A stretch of 64,000 nucleotides of DNA. It comes from Rhodiola kirilowii. Its lineage: Eukaryota; Streptophyta; Magnoliopsida; Saxifragales; Crassulaceae. The position numbers were made by a program, and so were the translations under genes. The first letter of the stretch is position 1, and each line of letters opens with the position of its first letter. Below the pieces are notes generated by a model. That model was not told the origin of the DNA. It saw only the letters and a list, made by a program, of their open reading frames with translations, and made no database searches. The stretch is from assembly GCA_033675215.1 (NCBI GenBank), contig JAUCNB010000060.1, positions 129,001 to 193,000 on the forward strand, written 5' to 3'. This document shows, in pieces, positions 38,501-48,427 of the stretch.

Positions 38501-39570
38501 CATGATGCCCAGGCATGTGCCCATCATGCCCAGGCGTGTGCCCATGATGCCCAGGGGTGTGCCCATGATGCCCAGGCGTGTGCCCATCATGCCCAGGCGT
38601 GTGCCTATGATGCCCAGGTGCGTGCCCAACATGCCCAAGGGTGTGCCCATGATGCCCAGACGTGTGCCCATCATGCCCAGGCGTGTGCCCATCATGCCCA
38701 GGGGTGTGCCCATGATGCCCAGGGGTGTGCCCATGATGCCCAGGGGTGTGCCCATGATGCCCAGGCGTGTGCCCATAATGCCCAGGTGCGTGCCCAACAT
38801 GCCCAGGGGTGTGCCCATGATGCGCAGGCGTGTGCCCATCATGCCCAGGCGTGTGCCCATGATGCCCAGGGGTGTGCCCATGATGCCCAGGCGTGTGCCC
38901 ATCATGCCCAGGCGTGTGCCTATGATGCCCAGGTGCGTGCCCAACATGCCCAAGGGTGTGCCCATGATGCCCAGACGTGTGCCCATCATGCCCAGGCGTG
39001 TGTCCATCATGCCCAGGGGTGTGCCCATGATGCCCAGGGGTGTGCCCATGATGCCCAGGTGCGTGCCCAACATGCCCAGGGGTGTGCCCATGATGCCCAG
39101 GCGTGTGCCCATGATGCCCATGCGTGTGCCCATGATGCCCAGGGGTGTGCCCATGATGCCCAGGCGTGTGTCCATGATGCCCAGGCGTGTGCCTAGGATG
39201 CCCTGGTGCGTGCCCAACATGCCCAGGGATGTGCCCATGATGCCCAGGCGTGTGCCCATGATGCCCCGGCGTGTGCCCATCATGCCTAGGGGTGTGCCCA
39301 TGATGCCCAGGCGTGTGCCCATGATGCCCATGCGTGTGCCCATCATACCCAGGGGTGTGCCCATGATGCCTAGGGGTGTGCCCATGATGCCCAGGCGTGT
39401 GCCCATCATGCCCAGGCGTGTGCCCATCATGCCCAGGGGTGTGGCCATGATGCCCAGGGGTGTGCCCATGATGCCCATGGGTGTGCCCATGATGCCCAAG
39501 CGTGTGCCCATAATGCCCAGGTGCGTGCCCAACATGCCCAGGGGTGTGCCCATGATGCCCAGGCAGGTGC
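35587..39570 (+). repeat. Higher-order block L3, truncated by the LTR
   Basis: M is at 35587-36535, N at 36532-37166 and P from 37170. The block ends at AGGCAGGTGC, where L1 continues into more units and then the Q pair; here the LTR begins. It mirrors 53982-57963 with nearly constant coordinate sums (35587 and 57963 give 93550; 36911 and 56641 give 93552; 37156 and 56396 give 93552), so almost no net insertion or deletion separates the two over 1.6 kb. Confidence 0.85.
37490..38120 (+). repeat. Three tandem copies of a 210-bp segment
   Basis: The variant CCTAGGGGTGTGTCC falls at 37521, 37731 and 37941, exactly 210 bp (ten 21-mers) apart, with the same order of neighbours in each copy. This triplication is not seen in the corresponding part of L1. 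Confidence 0.88.
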
Positions 39571-40390
39571 TGTACAGGGTCTTCTCCCTCCGTTCCTCCG
39601 AACAGGGGCAAAAATCGCGTTGTCTGAACAGGGTGTCGTCGTACCTGTGCAAAAACAATTTATAATCTCCTCACTTCAGACTGTGGATTAGAACAGCGGT
39701 AAGCAAGGGTCGAACCCAAGGGAGCTAGATGGTTACTACTTCGTTCTGTAATGGAGAAAAAAACAAGAAACTAGAGTGAAAGTATTGGTTAGTGAACACT
39801 AAGAAGGCACGAAAATTGCTGGGGTTTAAATATCAGAGAGAAATATTCAGGTTAGGGTATTATTCAATTGTGACTTGGTTTTATCATTGATTTCTAAATA
39901 TCATGTTTCTAATTCTTTTAAACCTAATAATTCAATACTCCATTCCAAGATATATCGAATTAGTGCACTACTTGTTAATAGCTCTCTAGTATCAACAAAT
40001 AGCAAATAGGGGAGTTGAATTGATCAGTTAAGCTTTGCCATTCCAAGCCTCCACTTAACTTCACAATTCAATCCAAATAATGAGCACAAAAGATTTAATC
40101 GAATAACGAAACAAGCATTAAGATTCAAATCTCAAAAACATAAGTCACAATTATTTAACCCTAACCCGAATATGGGTTTTAGTTACACATCGTCATAAAG
40201 AAATAATGCAGTAAATAAGAAACGAGAAAACTTCACTAATGACCGAGAATTACAAAGCACAAGTCACGGCTGTTATGGGCTGAGCTACGGTGGAGCAGTG
40301 GCGGCGCACGGAGGAGCAAGGGGAAGAGCTCGTGTGTCGTCTCTGATTTTTGAGTAGAATGGGATGATTATGGATGGCAGCACTGCTCTT

Positions 40391-40400
40391 CTATTTATAG
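40391..40400 (-). promoter_or_regulatory. TATA box of the LTR
   Basis: On the minus strand the sequence reads CTATAAATAG, a good plant TATA box, roughly 430 bp from the LTR 5' end. A C- and A-rich stretch follows downstream, fitting an LTR promoter that would transcribe away from 40831 towards 39571 and then into the forward satellite from its right edge. Confidence 0.6.
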
Positions 40401-40542
40401 GGTTTGAGAAACCCTAACTTGGTCATAAAGCTACGAAACCCTAGCGTCGCATACAAATTGGGCCGGCTGCTGGACTTTGGAACTTGGACTTTTTTCCGAA
40501 GTACTGTTCATGGGGCCGGAATTACTGTTCATCGGACACTGT

Positions 40543-40614
40543 TCACGCCGGAATCACTATTCACGCCGGAGTTACTATTCACGCCGGAATCACTATTCAC
40601 GCCGGAGTTACTGT
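40543..40614 (-). repeat. Four tandem 18-bp repeats in the LTR upstream region
   Basis: TTCACGCCGGA repeats with starts at 40543, 40561, 40579 and 40597. AATCACTAT and GTTACTAT endings alternate, so a 36-bp dimer is doubled. Looser copies flank it on both sides (TTCATGGGGCCGG near 40507, TTCACGAGCCG at 40614). It lies upstream of the TATA box in element orientation, where LTR enhancer repeats are often found. Enhancer activity is inference. Confidence 0.75.
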
Positions 40615-40831
40615 TCACGAGCCGAAAAACACTGTTCACGGCCCTCCTTTGGTCTGATCTTCAATTGCGATGTTTCTGGCATGAAAATGCCGTCTTTTAA
40701 GCGTGATTCCTCCTAGAGCTTCCAAATCACCTGAAACACGAAACAACACTAAAAAGTAACTGTTCGCATAATAAAGTGAATGAAATGGTGGGATTTAATG
40801 ACTCGACAAGTCGTATAAATACGGCTCATCA

Positions 40832-41290
40832 GTGTGCCCATGATGCCCAGTCGTGTGCCCATGATGCCCATGCGTGTGCCCATCATGCCCAGGGGTGTGC
40901 CCATGATGCCTAGGGGTGTGCCCATGATGCCCAGGCGTGTGCCCATGATGCCCTGGTGCGTGCCCAACATGCCCACGGGTGTGCCCATGATGCCCAGGCG
41001 TGTGCCCATGATGCCCAGGTGCGTGCCCAACATGCCCAGGGGTGTGCCCATGATGCCCAGGCATGTGCCCATGATGCCCATGCGTGTGCCCATGATGCCC
41101 AGGGGTGTGCCCATGATGCCCAGGCGTGTGTCCATGATGCCCAGGCGTGTGCCTAGGATGCCAATGATGCCCAAGCGTGTGCCCATGATGCCCAGGTGCG
41201 TGCCCAACATGCCCAGGTGCGTGCCCAACATGCCCAGGTGCGTGCCCAACATGCCCAGGTGCGTGCCCAACATGCCCAGGTGCGTGCCCA
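40832..41290 (+). repeat. Short forward satellite segment between LTR and fold-back
   Basis: The forward 21-mers resume directly after the LTR. Positions 40832 to about 41190 are the near-exact reverse complement of about 42200-42562, including the rare GCCCAGTCGTGTG unit and a 30-bp unit (41155-41185, GGATGCCAATGATGCCC). The left flank of the LTR belongs to a different place in the block order. Confidence 0.85.
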
Positions 41291-41296
41291 ACACGC
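41190..41296. repeat. Fold-back junction with five identical 21-bp units
   Basis: AGGTGCGTGCCCAACATGCC is repeated five times without change from 41194, ending GTGCCCAACA at about 41293. The next bases are CGCCTGGGCATCATGGG, which is the family in reverse orientation. Elsewhere the GGTGCGTG unit occurs singly. The joint is blunt apart from overlap around ACAC. Confidence 0.9.
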
Positions 41297-42199
41297 CTGG
41301 GCATCATGGGCACACCCCTGGGCATCATGGCCACACCCCTGGGCATGATGGCCACACGCCTGGGCATGATGGGCACACGCCTGGGCATCATGGGCACACC
41401 CCTAGGCATCATGGGCACACCCCTGGGTATGATGGGCACACGCATGGGCATCATGGGCACACGCCTGGGTATCATGGGCACACCCCTAGGCATGATGGGC
41501 ACACGCCTGGGCATCATGGGCACACGCCTGGGCATCATGGGCACATCCCTGGGCATGTTGGGCACGCACCAGGGCATCCTAGGCACACGCCTGGGCATCA
41601 TGGACACACGCCTGGGCATCATGGGCACACCCCTGGGCATCATGGGCACACGCATGGGCATCATGGGCACACGCCTGGGCATCATGGGCACACCCCTGGG
41701 CATGTTGGGCACGCACCTGGGCATCATGGGCACACGCCTGGGCATCATGGGCACACCCGTGGGCATGTTGGGCACGCACCAGGGCATCATGGGCACTCGC
41801 CTGGGCATCATGGGCACACGCCTGGGCATCATGGGCATACGCCTGGGCATCATGGGCACACCCCTGGGCATGTTGGGCACGCACCAGGGCATCATGGGCA
41901 CACGCCTGGGCTTCATGGGCACACCCCTGGGCATGATGGGCACACGCATGGGCATCATGGGCACATGCATGGGCATCATGGGCACACCCCTGGGCATGTT
42001 GGGCACGCACCTGGGCATCATGGGCACCCGCTTGGGCATCATGGGCACACCCCTGGGCATGTTGGGCACGCACCAGGGAATCATGGGCACCCACCTGGGC
42101 ATCATGGGCACACCCCTGGGCATCAAGGGCACACCCCTGGGCATGATGGGCACGCGCCTGGGCATCATGGGCACACTCCTGGGCATGTTGGGCACGCAC

Positions 42200-42562
42200 C
42201 TGGGCATCATGGGCACACGCTTGGGCATCATTGGCATCCTAGGCACACGCCTGGGCATCATGGACACACGCCTGGGCATCATGGGCACACCCCTGGGCAT
42301 CATGGGCACACGCATGGGCATCATGGGCACATGCCTGGGCATCATGGGCACACCCCTGGGCATGTTGGGCACGCACCTGGGCATCATGGGCACACGCCTG
42401 GGCATCATGGGCACACCCGTGGGCATGTTGGGCACGCACCAGGGCATCATGGGCACACGCCTGGGCATCATGGGCACACCCCTAGGCATCATGGGCACAC
42501 CCCTGGGCATGATGGGCACACGCATGGGCATCATGGGCACACGACTGGGCATCATGGGCACA
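42200..42562 (-). repeat. Inverted partner of 40832-41190
   Basis: This segment holds the reverse complement of the forward segment between LTR and fold-back, including CACGACTGGGC at its right end and the 30-bp unit (GGCATCATTGGCATCCTAGG) at its left. The two copies are about 1 kb apart, so they form an inverted duplication around the fold-back joint. Confidence 0.85.
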
Positions 42563-43849
42563 CCCCTGGGCATCCTAAGCACACGCCTGGGCATCATGGG
42601 CGCACCCCTGGGCATGTTGGGCACGCAGCAGGGCATCATAGGCACACGCCTGGGCATCATGGGCACACCCCTGGGCATGATGGGCACACGTCTGGGCATC
42701 ATGGGCACACCCCTGGGCATGTTGGGCACGCACCAGGGCATCATGGGCACACCCGTCTGGGCATCATGGGCACACCCGTCTGGGCATCATGGGCACCCGC
42801 CTGGGCATCATGGGCACCTGCCTGGGCATCATGGGCACACGCCTGGGCATGATGGGCACACGCCTGGGCATCATGGGCACACCCCTGGGCATGTTGGGCA
42901 CGCACCTGGGCATTATGGGCACACGCTTGGGCATCATGGGCACACCCATGGGCATCATGGGCACACCCCTGGGCATCATGGCCACACCCCTGGGCATGAT
43001 GGGCACACGCCTGGGCATGATGGGCACACGCCTGGGCATCATGGGCACACCCCTAGGCATCATGGGCACACCCCTGGGTATGATGGGCACACGCATGGGC
43101 ATCATGGGCACACGCCTGGGTATCATGGGCACACCCCTAGGCATGATGGGCACACGCCTGGGCATCATGGGCACACGCCTGGGCATCATGGGCACATCCC
43201 TGGGCATGTTGGGCACGCACCAGGGCATCCTAGGCACACGCCTGGGCATCATGGACACACGCCTGGGCATCATGGGCACACCCCTGGGCATCATGGGCAC
43301 ACGCATGGGCATCATGGGCACACGCCTGGGCATCATGGGCACACCCCTGGGCATGTTGGGCACGCACCTGGGCATGTTGGGCACGCACCAGGGCATCATG
43401 GGCACACCCCTGGGCATGTTGGGCATGCACCTGTGCATCATGGGCACACGCCTGGGCATCATGGGCACACCCGTGGGCATGTTGGGCACGCACCAGGGCA
43501 TCATAAGCACACGCCTGGGCATCATGGGCACACGCCTGGGCACACCCCTAGGCATGATGGGCACAGGCCTGGGCATCATGGGCACACGCCTGGGCATCAT
43601 GGGCACACCCCTGGGCATGATGGGCACACGCCTGGGCATGATGGGCACACGCCTGGGCATCATGGGCACACCCTAGGCATCATGGGCACACCCCTGGGCA
43701 TGATGGGCACACGAATGGGCATCATGGGCACACGCCTGGGCATCATGGGCACACCCCTGGGCATGATGGGCACACGCCTGGGCATCATGGGCACACGCCT
43801 GGGCATCATGGGCACATCCCTGGGCATGTTGGGCACGCACCAGGGCATC

Positions 43850-45163
43850 CTAGGCACACGCCTGGGCATCATGGACACACGCCTGGGCATCATGGGCACA
43901 CCCCTGGGCATCATGGGCACACGCATGGGCATCATGGGCACACGCCTGGGCATCATGGGCACACCCCTGGGCATGTTGGGCACGCACCTGGGCATCATGG
44001 GCACACGCTTGGGCATCATGGGCACACCCGTGGGCATGTTGGGCACGCACCAGGGCATCATGGGCACTCGCCTGGGCATCATGGGCACACGCCTGGGCAT
44101 CATGGGCATACGCCTGGGCATCATGGGCACACCCCTGGGCATGTTGGGCACGCACCAGGGCATCATGGGCACACGCCTGGGCTTCATGGGCACACCCCTG
44201 GGCATGATGGGCACACCCCTGGGCATGATGGGCACACGAATGGGCATCATGGGCACACGCCTGGGCATCATGGGCACACCCCTGGGCATGATGGGCACAC
44301 GCCTGGGCATCATGGGCACACGCCTGGGCATCATGGGCACATCCCTGGGCATGTTGGGCACGCACCAGGGCATCCTAGGCACACGCCTGGGCATCATGGA
44401 CACACGCCTGGGCATCATGGGCACACCCCTGGGCATCATGGGCACACGCATGGGCATCATGGGCACACGCCTGGGCATCATGGGCACACCCCTGGGCATG
44501 TTGGGCACGCACCTGGGCATCATGGGCACACGCTTGGGCATCATGGGCACACCCGTGGGCATGTTGGGCACGCACCAGGGCATCATGGGCACTCGCCTGG
44601 GCTTCATGGGCACACGCCTGGGCATCATGGGCATACGCCTGGGCATCATGGGCACACCCCTGGGCATGTTGGGCACGCACCAGGGCATCATGGGCACACG
44701 CCTGGGCTTCATGGGCACATCCCTGGGCATGTTGGGCACGCACCAGGGCATCCTAGGCACACGCCTGGGCATCATGGACACACGCCTGGGCATCATGGGC
44801 ACACCCCTGGGCATCATGGGCACACGCATGGGCATCATGGGCACACGCCTGGGCATCATGGGCACACCCCTGGGCATGTTGGGCACGCACCTGGGCATCA
44901 TGGGCACACGCTTGGGCATCATGGGCACACCCGTGGGCATGTTGGGCACGCACCAGGGCATCATGGGCACTCGCCTGGGCATCATGGGCACACGCCTGGG
45001 CATCATGGGCATACGCCTGGGCATCATGGGCACACCCGTGGGCATGTTGGGCACGCACCAGGGCATCATGGGCACTCGCCTGGGCATCATGGGCACACGC
45101 CTGGGCATCATGGGCATACGCCTGGGCATCATGGGCACACCCCTGGGCATGTTGGGCACGCAC
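43850..45163 (-). repeat. Three partly overlapping tandem duplications
   Basis: The variant CATCCTAGGCACACGCC recurs near 43850, 44375 and 44753. The spacings are 525 bp (25 units) and 378 bp (18 units), with the same order of following variants. A smaller 147-bp duplication around GGGCATACGCC lies at about 45005-45130. Confidence 0.8.
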
Positions 45164-45899
45164 CAGGGCATCATGGGCACACGCCTGGGCTTCATGGGCA
45201 CACCCCTGGGCATCGTGGGCACACGCCTGGGCATCATGGGCACACCCCTAGGCATCATGGGCACACCTCTGGGCATGATGGGCACACGCATGGGCATCAT
45301 GGGCACACGACTGGGCATCATGGGCACACCCCTGGGCATCCTGGGCACACGCCTGGGCATCATGGGCACACCCCTGGGCATGTTGGGCACGCAGCAGGGC
45401 ATCATAGGCACACGCCTGGGCATCATGGACACACGCCTGGGCATCATGGGCACACCCCTGGGCATCATGGGCACACCCCTGGGCATGATGGGCACACGCC
45501 TGGGCATGATGGGCACACGCCTGGGCATGATGGGCACACGCCTGGGCATCATGGGCACACCCCTGGGCATGTTGGGCACGCGCCTGGGCACACGCCTGGG
45601 CATGATGGGCACACCCCTGGGCATGATGGGCACACCCCTGGGCATGATGGGCACACGCCTGGGCATGATGGGCACACGCATGGGCATGATGGGCACACGC
45701 CTGAGCATGATGGGCACCCGCCTGGGCATCATGGGTACACCCCTGGGCATCATGGGCACACCCCTGGGCATGATGGGCACACGCCTGGGCATGATGGGCA
45801 CACGCCTGGGCATGATGGGCACACGCCTGGGCATGATGGGCACACGCCTGGGCATCATGGGCACACACCTGGGCATCATGGGCACCCGCCTGGGCATCA

Positions 45900-48427
45900 T
45901 GGGCACACCCCTGGGCATGTTGGGCACGCACCAGGGCATCATGGGCACCTGCCTGGGCATCATGGGCACACGCCTGGGCATGATGGGCACACGCCTGGGC
46001 ATCATGGACACACCCCTAGGCATGTTGGGCACGCACCTGGGCATTATGGGCACACGCCTGGGCATCATGGGCACACCCCTGGGCATCATGGGCACACCCC
46101 TGGGCATCATGGGCACACCCCTGGGCATGATGGGCACACGCCTGGGCATGATGGGCACACGCCTGGGCATCATGGGCACACCCCTAGGCATCATGGGCAC
46201 ACCCCTGGGCATGATGGGTACACGCATGGGCATCATGGGCACACGCCTGGGCATGATGGGCACACCCCTGGGCATGATGGGCACACGCCTGGGCATGATG
46301 GGCACACGCCTGGGCATCATGGGCACACCCCTGGGCATGTTGGTCACGCACCTGGGCATCATGGGCACACGCCTGGGCATGATGCGCACCCGCCTGGGCA
46401 TCATGGGCACACCCCTGGGCATGATGGGCACAAGTCTGGGCATCATGGGCACACCTCTGGGCATGTTGGGCACGCACCAGGGCATCATAGGCACACGCCT
46501 GGGCATCATGGACACACGCCTGGGCATCATGGGCACACCCCTGGGCATGATGGGCACACGCATGGGCATGATGGGCACACGCTTGGGCATCATGGGCACA
46601 CCCCTGGGCATGTTGGGCACGCACCTGGGCATCATGGGCACACGCCTGGGCATCATGGGCACACCCCTGGGCAAGTTGGGCACGCACCAGGGCATCATGG
46701 GCACACGCCAGGGCATCATGGGCACACGCCTGGGCATCATGGGCACACCCCTGGGCATAATGGGCACACCCCTGGGCATGATGGGCACACGCCTGGGCAT
46801 GATGGGCACACGCCTGGGCATCATGGGCACAACCCCGGGCATGATGGGCACACGCCTGGGCATGATGGGCACACGCCTGTGCATCATGGGCACACCCCTG
46901 GGCATGTTGGGCACGCGCCTGGGCATGATGGGCACACGCCTGGGCATGATGGGCACACCCCTGGGCATGATGGGCACACCCCTGGGCATGATGGGCACAC
47001 GCCTGGGCATGATGGGCACACGCCTAAGCATGATGGGCACACGCCTGGGCATCATGGGCACACCTCTGGGCATGTTGGGCACGCACCTGGGCATCATGGG
47101 CAGTTGCCTGGGCATGATGGGCACCCGCCTGGGCATCATGGGCACACGCCTGGGCATCATGGGCACACCCCTAGGCATCATGGGCACACCCCTGGGCATG
47201 ATGGGCACACGCCTAAGCATGATGGGCACACGCCTGGGCATCATGGGCACACCTCTGGGCATGTTGGGCACGCACCTGGGCATCATGGGCACTTGCCTGG
47301 GCATGATGGGCACACGCCTGGGCATGATGGGCACACGCCTGGGCATCATGGGCACACCCCTAGGCATCATGGGCACACCCCTGGGCATGATGGGTACACG
47401 CATGGGCATCATGGGCACACGCCTGGGCATGATGGGCACACCCCTGGGCATGATGGGCACACGCCTGGGCATGATGGGCACACGCCTGGGCATCATGGGC
47501 ACACCCCTGGGCATGTTGGGCACGCACCTGGGCATCATGGGCACACGCCTGGGCATGATGCGCACCCGCCTGGGCATCAAGGGCACACCCCTGGGCATGA
47601 TGGGCACAAGTCTGGGCATCATGGGCACACCTCTGGGCATGTTGGGCACGCACCAGGGCATCATAGGCACACGCCTGGGCATCATGGACACACGCCTGGG
47701 CATCATGGGCACACCCCTGGGCATGATGGGCACACGCATGGGCATGATGGGCACACGCTTGGGCATCATGGGCACACCCCTGGGCATGTTGGGCACGCAC
47801 CTGGGCATCATGGGCACACGCCTGGGCATCATGGGCACACCCCTGGGCAAGTTGGGCACGCACCAGAGCATCATGGGCACACGCCAGGGCATCATGGGCA
47901 CACGCCTAGGCATCATGGGCACACCCCTGGGCATAATGGGCACACCCCTGGGCATGATGGGCACACGCCTGGGCATGATGGGCACACGCCTGGGCATCAT
48001 GGGCACAACCCTGGGCATGATGGGCACACGCCTGGGCATGATGGGCACACGCCTGTGCATCATGGGCACACCCCTGGGCATGTTGGGCACGCGCCTGGGC
48101 ATGATGGGCACACGCCTGGGCATGATGGGCACACCCCTGGGCATGATGGGCACACCCCTGGGCATGATGGGCACACGCCTGGGCATGATGGGCACACGCC
48201 TGGGCATGATGGGCACACGCCTAAGCATGATGGGCACACGCCTGGGCATCATGGGCACACCTCTGGGCATGTTGGGCACGCACCTGGGCATCATGGGCAC
48301 TTGCCTGGGCATGATGGGCACCCGCCTGGGCATCATGGGCACACCCCTGGGCATGATGGGCACACGTCTGGGCATCATGGGCACACCCCTGGGCATGTTG
48401 GGCACGCACCAGGGCATCATGGGCACA
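45900..48427 (-). repeat. Inverted copy of block S, itself duplicated
   Basis: Read on the minus strand from 48426 the unit order follows that of 22541 onward, including CATGCTCAGG and CAAGTGCCC type variants. The stretch 46184-46690 is repeated at 47360-47865, an offset of 1176 bp (56 units of 21), with shared variants such as ACAAGTCTGGGC and CACGCCAGGG. Confidence 0.8.

Larger units (their letters stand above)
18317..39570 (+). repeat. Spacer-free 21-bp satellite, forward orientation
   Basis: About a thousand 21-bp units follow without spacer. A typical unit is GCCCATGATG then CCCAGGCGTGT, with 14 G or C out of 21 and a single CpG. Frequent variants are CATCATG, CAACATG, AGGGGTGTG and GGTGCGTG; the last is nearly always followed by CCCAACATGCCCAGGGG, which makes a linked pair. 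The CCCAGGCG-TGCCCA core is shared with the compound satellite to the left, so both arrays descend from one 21-mer. Units of unusual length (12, 20, 23, 30 bp) recur at corresponding places and mark higher-order blocks. No gene is visible. Confidence 0.97.
39571..40831 (-). mobile_element. Solitary LTR of a plant LTR retrotransposon (fossil)
   Basis: This is the only non-satellite DNA in the window. Read on the minus strand it begins TGATGAGCC at 40831 and ends ACCCTGTACA at 39571, about 1261 bp with TG and CA termini. The 75 bp beyond TTTTTGCACA (39571-39645) could instead be untranslated leader. Inside are a TATA box followed by a transcribed-looking part and, near the 3' end, GGGTTCGACCC within CTTGGGTTCGACCCTTGCTTACC; to my recollection this type of motif is common in plant LTRs. 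No gag, protease, reverse transcriptase or integrase is present and no second LTR, so it cannot be dated by LTR divergence. No clear flanking target duplication is visible. A Ty3/gypsy assignment is plausible but unproven. Confidence 0.78.

Noticed and set aside
39699-39728. GGGTTCGACCC on the minus strand looks like a tRNA or SINE B box
   Set aside because: No A box at the right distance, no cloverleaf and no A- or T-rich SINE tail. It fits better as an LTR 3'-region motif and as a short imperfect palindrome.
40404-40700. Short frame of 98 codons in the unique DNA
   Set aside because: It lies wholly inside the LTR upstream region, is made largely from the 18-bp repeats and is antisense to the element promoter.
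39571-40831. Full-length retrotransposon
   Set aside because: Only one LTR-like segment is present with no coding domain, and satellite DNA follows directly on both sides.
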